Assembly: GCA_964561165.1 (NCBI GenBank)
Contig: CAZLOJ010000001.1
Span: 1 to 64,000, forward strand
Source: IMCC26077 sp964561165
GTDB taxonomy: Bacteria > Actinomycetota > Actinomycetes > Nanopelagicales > Nanopelagicaceae
DNA: 64,000 bases
Reading direction: 5' to 3'
Both the position numbers and the translations under genes were made by a program. Shown here one piece after another: positions 7,754 through 16,087 of the stretch. How positions within the stretch are numbered: the stretch's first letter is position 1; each line of letters opens with the position of its first letter. The notes beneath the pieces were generated by a model that was given only the letters and a program-made list of their open reading frames with translations, was not told where the DNA came from and did not search any database.

Positions 7754-9154
7754 TTATTCGTAACGCCGGCTTCCTGCGCCAATAGTGATGGTGCGAATAA
7801 AGGAGTAAAAGGCAAGGCCTTCTTTACCCTGTTCACGCTCGCCATAGGAAGAATCCTTCGTGCCGCCAACGGGTGCATGGAAATCAAGTCCTGCTGTTGG
7901 GGCATTTACCTTCACCATTCCAGTCTTGAGGTTTTGCGCGACTCGAATGGTCGCCTCAAGATCACGACCATGGACGCTGCCAGTTAAGCCAAAGCGAACG
8001 CTATTTGCTGAATCAATCGCCTCGCCCACGCTCTTTGCGCGAATGACTCCAGCAATCGGACCAAAAGTTTCTTCCTGATTGAACTGATCGTCAGCGCTCA
8101 AATCGGCAATCAGCGTTGGTGCATAAAACCAACCATCCCGGTCCACTGGTCCGCCACCGGTGAGTACTTTGCCGCCACGAGCAATTGCACCCTGCGCAGC
8201 ATTCACTACATCAGTGCGTGCGCTATCAGAAATAACTGGACCAACGAGAACGCCATCGGTCGCTGGATCATTTGGAGCGAGTTTCTCAACTCCTGCAACC
8301 AGCGCATCGGTAACTTCCTTGTACCGGGCATCATCACCAACGACAATTATGCGACTTGTTGCTGTGCACTTCTGGCCGGCAAAACTCATCGACGCGTTAG
8401 AAAGATGTGCAACGGTAAGTGCAAGATCAGCATCCGGTAACACAATCGCAGGATTCTGACCGCCCATCTCTGCTTGCACTGGCTTTCCTAATTTTGCAGC
8501 TTGCGCGACAATCTGAGATCCAACCTCTGATGAACCAGTAAATGAAATAACATCAGAGAATTCAATAATTGCCTGACCACATTCTGCGCCACCTATGAGA
8601 ACTTGGAATAGATCCTTTGGTAGCGATTGCGCAAATATCTCTTCGATTAATCGTGCGACGCCAATTGCCATTCCGCTTGGCTTCATCACAACGGCATTTC
8701 CTACGGCGAGCGCAGGAGCTGCCTTCCAAACCGGAATAGCAATAGGAAAATTCCACGGAGTGATTAATCCAGCGACGCCGTACGGATCGCGCACTGCCAT
8801 GAGATAACCAGGAGTGGTCGGTGGAATTACCGTGCCAATCGGATCGATAGCTGCTTGTGCGTTGTAATCCAAAATTGCAATTGCACGAGCCACTTCACCC
8901 TTTGCTTCGACAATCGGTTTACCCACTTCGCGAGTAATCAACGCAGCCATCTCAGCGCTGCGAGCGCGCAGACCTTCTGCGCAACCACGAAGCGCCGCGG
9001 CGCGCGCCATCGCGTTCTCACTCCACGCTTTCTGTGCAGTGCGGGCGCGCAGCACCGCTGCTGCTACCTCAGATGCGGTAAGCGCCGGCGCTTCTAACAC
9101 GACATCGCTTGGCTGCTGTGGACTGGTACTGGTGATCACTCTCGTTGCGCTCAT
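7754..9154 (-). CDS. Aldehyde dehydrogenase family protein
   Basis: A 466-residue NAD(P)-dependent aldehyde dehydrogenase. Visible motifs are PWNFPIAIPVWKAAPAL, VMKPSG, the FTGSSEVG cofactor loop, EMGGQNPAIV with the catalytic Glu, GQKCTATSR with the catalytic Cys and EETFGPI. It resembles succinate-semialdehyde, vanillin or 2,5-dioxovalerate dehydrogenases; the exact aldehyde cannot be told. No Shine-Dalgarno precedes the ATG; a -10-like TAATCT six bases upstream suggests a leaderless mRNA. Confidence 0.9.
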   Translation of the reverse strand: MSATRVITSTSPQQPSDVVLEAPALTASEVAAAVLRARTAQKAWSENAMARAAALRGCAEGLRARSAEMAALITREVGKPIVEAKGEVARAIAILDYNAQAAIDPIGTVIPPTTPGYLMAVRDPYGVAGLITPWNFPIAIPVWKAAPALAVGNAVVMKPSGMAIGVARLIEEIFAQSLPKDLFQVLIGGAECGQAIIEFSDVISFTGSSEVGSQIVAQAAKLGKPVQAEMGGQNPAIVLPDADLALTVAHLSNASMSFAGQKCTATSRIIVVGDDARYKEVTDALVAGVEKLAPNDPATDGVLVGPVISDSARTDVVNAAQGAIARGGKVLTGGGPVDRDGWFYAPTLIADLSADDQFNQEETFGPIAGVIRAKSVGEAIDSANSVRFGLTGSVHGRDLEATIRVAQNLKTGMVKVNAPTAGLDFHAPVGGTKDSSYGEREQGKEGLAFYSFIRTITIGAGSRRYE

Positions 9155-9160
9155 GAGAGG

Positions 9161-9166
9161 AGATTA
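9161..9166 (-). promoter_or_regulatory. Candidate -10 box for leaderless aldehyde dehydrogenase mRNA
   Basis: TAATCT on the minus strand is followed by only six bases before the start ATG, which has no ribosome-binding site. Transcription would begin at or next to the A of ATG. Confidence 0.4.
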
Positions 9167-9216
9167 GCCAAGTTCGGCCAGCGAGATAAACTTGATGATG
9201 AAGGGGGTCAATCCAC

Positions 9217-10656
9217 ATGACTTTCAATGACGAAAAGCCTGTCACCACCTCGTACGACCTCCCTGTTACCGAGCCACTTCGTGAATTAATGCGTCGTGGG
9301 TGGGCTGCGCCACACAGTGACCCTGTAGTTCCTGCCGAGAGCGCGCCATGGGCTGCCACTCGACGGGCAAAGCTCAGCTCACTCTTTGCTGGCAAACGCT
9401 TATTAATCCCTGCCGGTTTATTCAAAGTTCGCAACAACGATTGTGATTACACCTTCAGGGCAAACTCAGCCTTCATACATCTGACTGGCATGGTTACTGG
9501 CGACATCGTTCCCGAGTCAGTTCTCCTCTTTGAACCCACAACAACTGGCCACGATGTCACGCTCTTTGTTCATCCAAAGAACGATCGCAATCTTGAAACT
9601 TTTTATCGCGATCGCCGACATGGTGAATTCTGGGTTGGTCGATATCCCGCGCTTGCTGAACTAAAAAACAAATACCAAATTGCCGCTCGGAATGTTAAAG
9701 AGTTAGATGAATTTCTCCTGACCAAGAAAGACACCCTTGTTCATCGAGGAGAAGATGCAAAACTTGATGCTCTTATTCCTGCGCATGAAAAAGATAACCA
9801 ATTGACTGTCGCACTCTCGGAACTTCGATTGATTAAGGACGAATACGAGATTGCCCAGATGCGCAAAGCCGTTAATGCAACTATTCGCGGCTTTGCTGAT
9901 GTGGTGAAATCTCTCCCCGAGGCAATGGGTAATCCACGCGGTGAACGAGTGATTGATGGCACCTTCTATCGCCGCGCACGGATTGACGGAAATGAGCTTG
10001 GTTATAACACTATTGCTGCTGCGGGTGCGCATGCATGTGTGCTCCATTGGATTCGTAATGATGGCCCGGCGCTCTCTGGAGATTTGCTCCTTCTTGATGC
10101 TGGAGTTGAAGTAGAGAGCTACTACACCGCGGATATCACACGCACCATCCCGTTAAATGGGAAATTCACTGCACCACAACGTGAGATTTACAAGTTAGTT
10201 CTAGCCGCACAAGAAGCGGGAATTCAAGCTGTAAAACCAGGAGCGAAATATCGCGATATCAATAGCGCTTGCATGAAAGTTCTCGCGGAAGGTCTAGCGA
10301 AACTTGGCGTGCTCTCAGTAAGCGCCGAAGAATCACTCGATCCCAATGTTGGTCTACATCGACGATGGAGCGTCCATGCTTCCGGACATATGTTGGGCAT
10401 TGATGTTCACGACTGTGCGAAAGCGCGCAGTGAACAATATTTAGATGGCGAATTGGCTGTTGGCCATGTTCTCACTGTGGAGCCAGGTCTCTACATTCAA
10501 CCGGATGATCTGCTCTTTCCTGAGGAGTACCGCGGTATAGGCGTCCGAATCGAAGATGACGTGCTAGTGACAGAAGATGGTGCAGAGGTTCTTAGCCGCG
10601 AACTTCCGCGCGATCCTGATTCACTTGAATCGTGGATGAGTTCACTACTTCGCTAG
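9217..10656 (+). CDS. Xaa-Pro aminopeptidase (M24B family)
   Basis: A 479-residue aminopeptidase P-type enzyme that removes an N-terminal residue before proline. The N-terminal creatinase-like domain is followed by the pita-bread domain with metal ligands in LLLDAGVEVESYYTADITRT (two Asp), HASGHMLGIDVHD (His), LTVEPGLYI (Glu) and GVRIEDDVLV (Glu). Length fits the family. GAAGGGGG about 10 nt upstream is the ribosome-binding site. Its 3' end overlaps a convergent small ORF. Confidence 0.9.
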   Translation: MTFNDEKPVTTSYDLPVTEPLRELMRRGWAAPHSDPVVPAESAPWAATRRAKLSSLFAGKRLLIPAGLFKVRNNDCDYTFRANSAFIHLTGMVTGDIVPESVLLFEPTTTGHDVTLFVHPKNDRNLETFYRDRRHGEFWVGRYPALAELKNKYQIAARNVKELDEFLLTKKDTLVHRGEDAKLDALIPAHEKDNQLTVALSELRLIKDEYEIAQMRKAVNATIRGFADVVKSLPEAMGNPRGERVIDGTFYRRARIDGNELGYNTIAAAGAHACVLHWIRNDGPALSGDLLLLDAGVEVESYYTADITRTIPLNGKFTAPQREIYKLVLAAQEAGIQAVKPGAKYRDINSACMKVLAEGLAKLGVLSVSAEESLDPNVGLHRRWSVHASGHMLGIDVHDCAKARSEQYLDGELAVGHVLTVEPGLYIQPDDLLFPEEYRGIGVRIEDDVLVTEDGAEVLSRELPRDPDSLESWMSSLLR

Positions 10657-10783
10657 GAACAGGGCATGGCGCCCCATCACAACAATTAGTTTTCATGTGG
10701 CAATGAGGACATAACCAACGCGTAGCCACTGGATCATAAGCAACGCCGCAGAAATCGCAGGGCATCTGATTATTTGCGCTCAC
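10592..10783 (-). CDS. Small zinc-ribbon protein
   Basis: A 63-residue ORF with CDFCGVAYDP, then WLCPHCHMKTNCCDGAPCP: two CxxC pairs plus further cysteines, as in rubredoxin/zinc-ribbon small proteins. Its last 65 bases overlap the end of the M24 peptidase gene on the opposite strand. The cysteine pattern, the position upstream of crcB on the same strand (10 nt gap) and actinobacterial small proteins with a similar CPHC...CC-GAP pattern favour a real gene. Function unknown. Confidence 0.55.
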   Translation of the reverse strand: MSANNQMPCDFCGVAYDPVATRWLCPHCHMKTNCCDGAPCPVPSEVVNSSTIQVNQDRAEVRG

Positions 10784-10792
10784 GAAACTATG

Positions 10793-11128
10793 TTAGCTAG
10801 CCAACGTCCTGCCAAGCCCTGCGGCGAGGATTCCAACAATTAGTGTCGCGAACATATTGGCAAGAAAGCGGCGAGGATGACGAAGATCCTTATTCAAATC
10901 AAGTGCAAAAGCCGACCAGGTTGTAAATGCGCCCGCAAAACCGATGCCTAATAGCGCCAACGTCTCTGAGGAAGCCTTCGAAATAATCCCTAGCAAAAAA
11001 GAGCCCGCCACATTAACAAGCAAAATACCACCGGGGAATGAGATGCGACTGCGAAATTGATGATCGACGTAATAGCGAAGCGGCGCGCCAAAGAAGGCGC
11101 CGAGTGCAACTAGCAGCGCAGTGCTCAT
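10793..11128 (-). CDS. crcB: Fluoride channel CrcB/Fluc, second copy
   Basis: A 111-residue four-helix membrane protein of the CrcB/Fluc fluoride channel family. It shows GAFFGAPLRYYVD at the N-terminus, NVAGSFLLGI, and the GFAGAFTTWSAFALD segment bearing the conserved TTxS motif. It is the downstream member of a tandem pair overlapping by 4 nt. In Gram-positive bacteria such pairs usually form an obligate heterodimer that exports fluoride. Confidence 0.9.
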   Translation of the reverse strand: MSTALLVALGAFFGAPLRYYVDHQFRSRISFPGGILLVNVAGSFLLGIISKASSETLALLGIGFAGAFTTWSAFALDLNKDLRHPRRFLANMFATLIVGILAAGLGRTLAS

Positions 11129-11469
11129 GCAGCACCAGCTCTAATCACTCGAATTATTGCAAGGGAGAGGATTAACGAGGCAATTATGTAGAGACCTGCT
11201 TGGGCGAGCGTTAAGTCATACAGTAAAAGTGCGAAAGCGGAATACGTGGTAAATCCGCCAGAAAAACCTGAAATGAGAAATAAGCGCTGGTCAGTAGTGA
11301 GCGTGAGGCGATACGTACAAACCGCAGCAACAGCAACACCAAAGAGATTGACGATAAATGTTGCTAGGGCAATGTCCGAAAATATCTCATCGATTCCGTA
11401 ACGAGAGAGCGCTCCAACAACCCCGCCAACTCCTACTAAGAAGAGATGGCGCAGGTGGAGCTGTTCCAC
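11125..11469 (-). CDS. crcB: Fluoride channel CrcB/Fluc, first copy
   Basis: A 114-residue CrcB/Fluc protein with GGVVGALSRYGID, FIVNLFGVAVAA and GFSGGFTTYSAFAL, the family hallmarks. The start lies one base after the sdhB stop codon, so the pair is read as a tail of the sdh transcript or from a promoter inside sdhB. No fluoride riboswitch is visible between sdhB and this gene. Confidence 0.9.
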   Translation of the reverse strand: MEQLHLRHLFLVGVGGVVGALSRYGIDEIFSDIALATFIVNLFGVAVAAVCTYRLTLTTDQRLFLISGFSGGFTTYSAFALLLYDLTLAQAGLYIIASLILSLAIIRVIRAGAA

Positions 11470-12231
11470 TTAGGAAATATCCTCGCGCTTACGAATCTTC
11501 GAACCGAGCCAGCGAACTGGATCATATTTCACATCCACAACGCGCTCTTTCATCGGAATGATTGCGTTGTCGGTAATGCGAATATGTTCTGGACATACCT
11601 CGGTACAGCACTTCGTGATGTTGCACATACCAAGACCATGGTTCTCTTGCGCAGTTTGCTTCCGGTTTCGCAGCGTGTCTAGTGGGTGCATATCTAGCTC
11701 AGCGATACGAATGAAGAATCGTGGACCAGCGAACGACTTCTTATTCTCCTCGTGATCACGAATCACGTGGCAGGTATCCTGGCAAAGGAAACATTCGATG
11801 CACTTACGGAATTCTTGGCTCCGCTCAACATCAATCTGCTCCATCCGAGCCTCACCTGGCTTCAAGTTCGCAGGTGGTGCATAAGCAGGGATTTCCATCG
11901 CTTTTTTATAGTTAAACGAAACATCAGTTACGAGGTCGCGAATCACTGGGAATGCACGTAGCGGTGTTACCGTGATGGTCTCACCCTCTTCGAATGAGTT
12001 CATTCGAGTCATACAGGCAAGACGTGGCTTACCGTTGATCTCCATAGAGCATGAACCGCATTTACCAGCTTTGCAATTCCAGCGGACAGCAAGATCAGGA
12101 AGTTGGGTTGCCTGTACTCGATGAATCACATCAAGCACCACTTCACCTTCGTTGGCATCGACAGTAACAGTATGGAAATCGCCACCATCTTTATTTCCAC
12201 GCCAGATGCGTAGCTTAATTGGACGTGCCAT
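11470..12231 (-). CDS. sdhB: Succinate dehydrogenase iron-sulfur subunit
   Basis: A 253-residue electron-transfer subunit of succinate:menaquinone oxidoreductase. The N-terminal 2Fe-2S ligands are in CKAGKCGSCSMEINGKPRLAC; the C-terminal clusters are bound by CIECFLCQDTCHV and CNITKCCTEVCPEHI. It overlaps the sdhA stop by one base. It passes electrons from FAD in SdhA to quinone in the membrane anchor. Confidence 0.95.
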   Translation of the reverse strand: MARPIKLRIWRGNKDGGDFHTVTVDANEGEVVLDVIHRVQATQLPDLAVRWNCKAGKCGSCSMEINGKPRLACMTRMNSFEEGETITVTPLRAFPVIRDLVTDVSFNYKKAMEIPAYAPPANLKPGEARMEQIDVERSQEFRKCIECFLCQDTCHVIRDHEENKKSFAGPRFFIRIAELDMHPLDTLRNRKQTAQENHGLGMCNITKCCTEVCPEHIRITDNAIIPMKERVVDVKYDPVRWLGSKIRKREDIS

Positions 12232-14120
12232 TAGTTGGACCCGCCTTTCACTCCGGCTAATTCATCTTCGGTGAAATATTTAGCCAACTCACTCTTCTCG
12301 AAAAGTCCAGCGAGTTCATCAGGAAGCATTTTCGCTCGCTCTTGGACACACTTCACACTAGTACCCTCGACGGAAGAGACGTTATTGACCTGACGCCACT
12401 TCGAATCCATCTTTGGGAAATCTTCTCGAGTATGACCACCGCGTGACTCTTCACGAATGAGTGCAGAGCGCGCCATACATTCAGAGACAAGAAGCATGTT
12501 CTCTAAATCGAGCGCAAGGTGGAAACCTGGATTGAACTCACGACCACCACTGACTGAAACGTTCTTGATTCGCTCCCTAAACTTTGCGAGTTTCTCAAGG
12601 GACTCTTCGAGTTCTTTCTTAGTTCGGATGATTCCAACGAGATCATTAGTCGTTTGCTGTAGCTCTTGGTGAATCGTGTAAGGATTCTCGCCACCAGTAT
12701 TTGTGAAAGGCTCATTTAGTCGCTCTTGTGCGCGCTTGATTGTTCCTTCAGAGAGCGTTGGCTTAGCAGAGTTACCTTTGAGATACGCCACAGCGCCCAT
12801 TCCGGCACGGCGACCAAAGACCAGGAGATCAGAGAGCGAATTGCCGCCCAGTCGGTTGGAGCCGTGCATACCGCCAGCAACTTCTCCCGCTGCAAAAAGA
12901 CCTTCTAGCCCAACAGCTGCTGCCGTGTCGGGATCAACCTGTACCCCACCCATTACATAGTGGCAGGTTGGGCCAACTTCCATCGGCTGCTCAGTGATAT
13001 CGACATCAGCAAGCTCCTTGAACTGATGCCACATACTCGGCAGACGACGCTTAATCTCCTCAGCCGGCAAACGCTTTGAAACATCGAGGAAGACCCCACC
13101 ATGTGGTGAACCTCGTCCAGCTTTAACTTCGGAGTTGATTGCGCGAGCGACTTCATCACGAGGAAGCAGCTCAGGCGGACGGCGATTGTTCGCTTGATCC
13201 TTGTACCAACGATCTGCCTCTTCCTCAGTATCTGCATATTTATCTTTGAATACTTCCGGAATGTAATCAAACATAAATCTGCGACCTTCAGAGTTGGTCA
13301 GTACACCACCATCTCCACGGACAGATTCAGTTACCAAGATGCCTCGTACGGATGGCGGCCAGACCATTCCCGTTGGGTGGAATTGCACAAATTCCATATC
13401 AATCAATTTTCCACCAGCACGGAGCGCAAGCGCATGTCCATCGCCCGTTCCCTCCCATGAGTTACTGGTGACTTTAAAACTCTTTCCTATTCCACCAGTA
13501 GCCAGGACGACGGCGCCGGCTTCGAAGAGAATCTCTGAACCGTCTTCGCGACGATATCCATAGACACCCGCTGCCTTGCCATTCTCTACTAATACATCAG
13601 TGATGGTGACTTCGGCGAAAACGCGAATGTGTGATTCCATATCGCCATTGTTCTTACCATCTTGTTGTTGCAATGCGACGATTCTTTGCTGCATCGTGCG
13701 AATCAATTCCAAACCTGTGCGATCGCCTACGTGTGCAAGTCGTGGGTACTCATGTCCACCAAAGTTACGTTGCGAAATCTTTCCTTCTTTAGTGCGATCA
13801 AAGAGCGCGCCCCACATCTCAAGTTCCCATACGCGCTCTGGAGATTCTTTTGCGTGGAGTTCAGCCATCCGCCAGTTATTGAGGAACTTGCCACCACGCA
13901 TCGTGTCACGAAAGTGCACCTGCCAATTGTCAGAGGAGTTGGCGTTACCCATCGCAGCTGCAATGCCACCTTCAGCCATAACGGTGTGCGCTTTACCAAA
14001 AAGTGACTTACAGATAATGGCGACTTTAAAACCCGCTTCGCGCGCTTCGACAGCAGCGCGAAGGCCTGCGCCACCAGCGCCAATTACGACAACATCATAT
14101 GAATAGCGTTCGATACTCAT
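12231..14120 (-). CDS. sdhA: Succinate dehydrogenase flavoprotein subunit
   Basis: A catalytic subunit of about 629 residues that oxidises succinate with covalent FAD. The N-terminal YDVVVIGAGGAGLRAAVEA is the FAD-binding fold; HTVMAEGGIAAAMGN contains the histidine that carries the flavin; HPTGMVWP and SNRLGGNSLSDLLVFGRRAG are conserved active-site and FAD blocks. The ATG at 14120 is chosen because AAGGAATG precedes it and the FAD motif follows; an upstream in-frame start would overlap sdhC. Confidence 0.95.
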   Translation of the reverse strand: MSIERYSYDVVVIGAGGAGLRAAVEAREAGFKVAIICKSLFGKAHTVMAEGGIAAAMGNANSSDNWQVHFRDTMRGGKFLNNWRMAELHAKESPERVWELEMWGALFDRTKEGKISQRNFGGHEYPRLAHVGDRTGLELIRTMQQRIVALQQQDGKNNGDMESHIRVFAEVTITDVLVENGKAAGVYGYRREDGSEILFEAGAVVLATGGIGKSFKVTSNSWEGTGDGHALALRAGGKLIDMEFVQFHPTGMVWPPSVRGILVTESVRGDGGVLTNSEGRRFMFDYIPEVFKDKYADTEEEADRWYKDQANNRRPPELLPRDEVARAINSEVKAGRGSPHGGVFLDVSKRLPAEEIKRRLPSMWHQFKELADVDITEQPMEVGPTCHYVMGGVQVDPDTAAAVGLEGLFAAGEVAGGMHGSNRLGGNSLSDLLVFGRRAGMGAVAYLKGNSAKPTLSEGTIKRAQERLNEPFTNTGGENPYTIHQELQQTTNDLVGIIRTKKELEESLEKLAKFRERIKNVSVSGGREFNPGFHLALDLENMLLVSECMARSALIREESRGGHTREDFPKMDSKWRQVNNVSSVEGTSVKCVQERAKMLPDELAGLFEKSELAKYFTEDELAGVKGGSN

Positions 14121-14130
14121 GTCACATTCC

Positions 14131-14931
14131 TTAGAAGAAGAAGTAGTTCGTGATTGCACCAGTGGAAACTAACCGAACATATAGATCGGTCAGCGCTACA
14201 CCAAAGAGTGAAATCCATGCGAACGTGGGGTGGTAGTGATTGAGCGTGGAAACATGCGTCCATAACTTGTAGCGAAGTGGATGCTTGGAGAAATGGCGAA
14301 GTCGTCCACCCACAGTGTGGCGGCAGGTGTGGCATGAAAGTGAGTAAAGCCAGAGCAGAACTGCATTCGTCAAAAGCACAAGCGTGCCAACGCTCATGCC
14401 AAAACCACCATCAGCGCCATGAAACGCTAAGAATGCGTCGTAGGTGAGAATGACGTTAAAGACCAAACCTGCATAGAAGAACCACCGGTGCGCGTTCTGC
14501 AGAATAAGTGGTTGCTTAGTCTCTCCCGTGTATTTTTTATGTGGTTCAGCAACAGCACATGCTGGTGGTGATTGCCAGAAGGAGCGGTAGTACGCCTTAC
14601 GGTAGTAATAACAAGTAAGACGGAAACCAAGTGGGAAAATCAAAATCAAAAGCGCGGGAGAAATTACAAATCCCAATAATGACGATGGTGCAAGCGATCC
14701 AAATAGTTGTGAACCTGGAACGCATGCATCCGATAAACATGGTGAATAGAACGGTGAGACCAACTCACCTTTCTCAACAAAATAATGTTTATTCTCAAAT
14801 GCGCGGAAAGTGGCATAGATGATGAAGCTGACCAGAACGAAAACAGTGATTGCAGGTTGAAGCCACCAACGATCCGTTCGAAGCGTTCGCTCTTTAATCG
14901 CCGCTCTATGTTCGGCATGTACTCCAGCCAT
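14131..14931 (-). CDS. sdhC: Succinate dehydrogenase membrane anchor (cytochrome b-type)
   Basis: About 266 residues with five or more hydrophobic helices (for example PAITVFVLVSFIIYATF, LLGFVISPALLILIFPLGF, GMSVGTLVLLTNAVLLWLY) and several conserved histidines (HAEHRA, HKKYTG, CHTCRHTVGG, HHP-like segments) that may bind heme. It is the first gene of sdhCAB and, as in other actinobacteria, a single anchor. The ATG at 14931 has GGTAGGTGG upstream; an earlier ATG at 14970 has none. Identification rests on context and membrane pattern more than on a sharp motif. Confidence 0.8.
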   Translation of the reverse strand: MAGVHAEHRAAIKERTLRTDRWWLQPAITVFVLVSFIIYATFRAFENKHYFVEKGELVSPFYSPCLSDACVPGSQLFGSLAPSSLLGFVISPALLILIFPLGFRLTCYYYRKAYYRSFWQSPPACAVAEPHKKYTGETKQPLILQNAHRWFFYAGLVFNVILTYDAFLAFHGADGGFGMSVGTLVLLTNAVLLWLYSLSCHTCRHTVGGRLRHFSKHPLRYKLWTHVSTLNHYHPTFAWISLFGVALTDLYVRLVSTGAITNYFFF

Positions 14932-14993
14932 GTGCCACCTACCCTGTGATCTCGTTATGAATACCCTCAATTTTCGCGCCTTTACTCCTATTC

Positions 14994-15037
14994 GCGCTAT
15001 ATAGAAGGGTGGAAAACGGCGCTATATAGAGGGTGAA
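14994..15037. repeat. Two 12-bp direct repeats upstream of sdhC
   Basis: GCGCTATATAGA occurs at 14994-15005 and again at 15019-15030, 25 bp apart, each followed by a similar GGGTG run. The core CTATATAG is a perfect 8-bp palindrome. They lie about 65-100 bp upstream of the sdhC start, between sdhC and tRNA-Ser, so they may be operators or tandem promoter elements. Confidence 0.6.
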
Positions 15038-15077
15038 GTTGCCCACAGGTGGCGCTCAGGTTTCGTGGAATTTCTGG

Positions 15078-15160
15078 CGGAGGGCGAGGGATTTGAACCC
15101 TCGAAGGTTTCCCTTGCCGGTTTTCAAGACCGGTGCACTCGGCCGCTATGCGAGCCCTCC
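15078..15160 (-). tRNA. tRNA-Ser (anticodon TGA)
   Basis: A class II tRNA with acceptor GGAGGGC/GCCCTCC, discriminator G, anticodon loop CTTGAAA giving TGA, an extended variable arm and T-loop GGTTCAAATCC. No CCA is encoded. Confidence 0.95.
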
Positions 15161-15206
15161 ACCGCAAAATCTACCCGATAGCAGATGGCTCCAGCGAATT
15201 TGCGCC

Positions 15207-15971
15207 CTACTGAAAGGCCCAGCCGCCATCGCACAGGATGGATTGACCAGTAATAAAGGCTGCATCGGGGCTGACAAGGAAGGCGACCAAGTTGGCGATA
15301 TCCACTGGCATCCCTAACCGCTTTAATGATTGCGAATCAAGAATCATTCTATGTAGCGCAGCAACATCACCATAGGCAGCTTGATCCGGAGTGGTAATTG
15401 CGCCGGGAAGAATGGAATTCACTCGAATCTCTGATGGACCAAGCTCTCGGGCAAGCACTCTGCCTAATCCAATCAACGCCGCTTTCGCTGCGGTGTAATG
15501 GCTATTGCCTTCCATTCCTATCGATACTCGAATTGATGAGATATTTATGATGCTTCGAAAACTCCCCTCAATACTGTATTTATCGAAGGCTTTGCAGCAG
15601 AGAAAAACACCTTTGAGATTTGTGTCGGTAACTTCATCCCACGCCGCCTCATCTATCTCGCGAAAAGTAATTGCAGAGGCAACTGATGTTGCCGCGTTGT
15701 TGACTAACACCGATGGCGCTGCCAAATCGGCAGTCACTGCACTGAACATCTGCTCTACCTCAGCTGATTTTGATACATCGCACTGATAAATCTCTGCGCT
15801 ACCACCGGCACGTCTGATCTCACTCTGCACATTTAGCGCATCGCTCTTCTCGCGCTCTGAGTAGTAATTGATCGCTACCGGGAAACCATCTGCAGCAAGC
15901 CGGAGCGCAATTGCCGCGCCGATATTCCGTGAGGCGCCTGTTACGACCGCGCTAGTTGGTGATGAGGTCAC
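15207..15971 (-). CDS. SDR family oxidoreductase
   Basis: A classical short-chain dehydrogenase of about 254 residues. AVVTGASRNIGAAIA is the TGxxxGxG cofactor loop, NAATS the NAG-type motif, SIRV the catalytic Ser region and YTAAKAALIGLGR the YxxxK. It ends ITGQSILCDGGWAFQ, usual for 3-oxoacyl-ACP reductase-like or sugar dehydrogenases. The start is probably the GTG at 15971; an upstream reading would cross the divergent regulator region. It is divergent from an IclR regulator that probably controls it. Substrate unknown. Confidence 0.8.
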   Translation of the reverse strand: MTSSPTSAVVTGASRNIGAAIALRLAADGFPVAINYYSEREKSDALNVQSEIRRAGGSAEIYQCDVSKSAEVEQMFSAVTADLAAPSVLVNNAATSVASAITFREIDEAAWDEVTDTNLKGVFLCCKAFDKYSIEGSFRSIINISSIRVSIGMEGNSHYTAAKAALIGLGRVLARELGPSEIRVNSILPGAITTPDQAAYGDVAALHRMILDSQSLKRLGMPVDIANLVAFLVSPDAAFITGQSILCDGGWAFQ

Positions 15972-16018
15972 GTGCTTACTCTCTGATAAACCAGGCTGCG
16001 AAGCAAGGGCGTTACATT

Positions 16019-16033
16019 TTCCGCTATACGGAA
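16019..16033. promoter_or_regulatory. Candidate IclR-type operator
   Basis: TTCCGCTATACGGAA is a perfect 5-bp inverted repeat around a 5-bp spacer, close to the TTCCG...CGGAA half-sites bound by several IclR-family proteins. It lies in the gap between the divergent SDR and iclR genes. Confidence 0.55.
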
Positions 16034-16087
16034 GAGCTTCCACCCTCCGGTACATTTGGCGAACCGAAAGAACTGGCCAGGGGAGTC

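Noticed and set aside
13576..14106. 176-residue plus-strand open frame antisense to sdhA
   Set aside because: Shadow of the sdhA coding strand; Ser/Cys-rich low-information translation.
14121..14159. Upstream start for sdhA, adding 13 residues
   Set aside because: It would overlap sdhC and lacks a ribosome-binding site, while ATG 14120 has AAGGAATG and is followed by the FAD motif.
15956..16087. Upstream start for the IclR regulator, adding 44 residues
   Set aside because: It would run across the divergent promoter region and the palindromic operator; ATG 16088 has AGGGGAG and begins the conserved domain.
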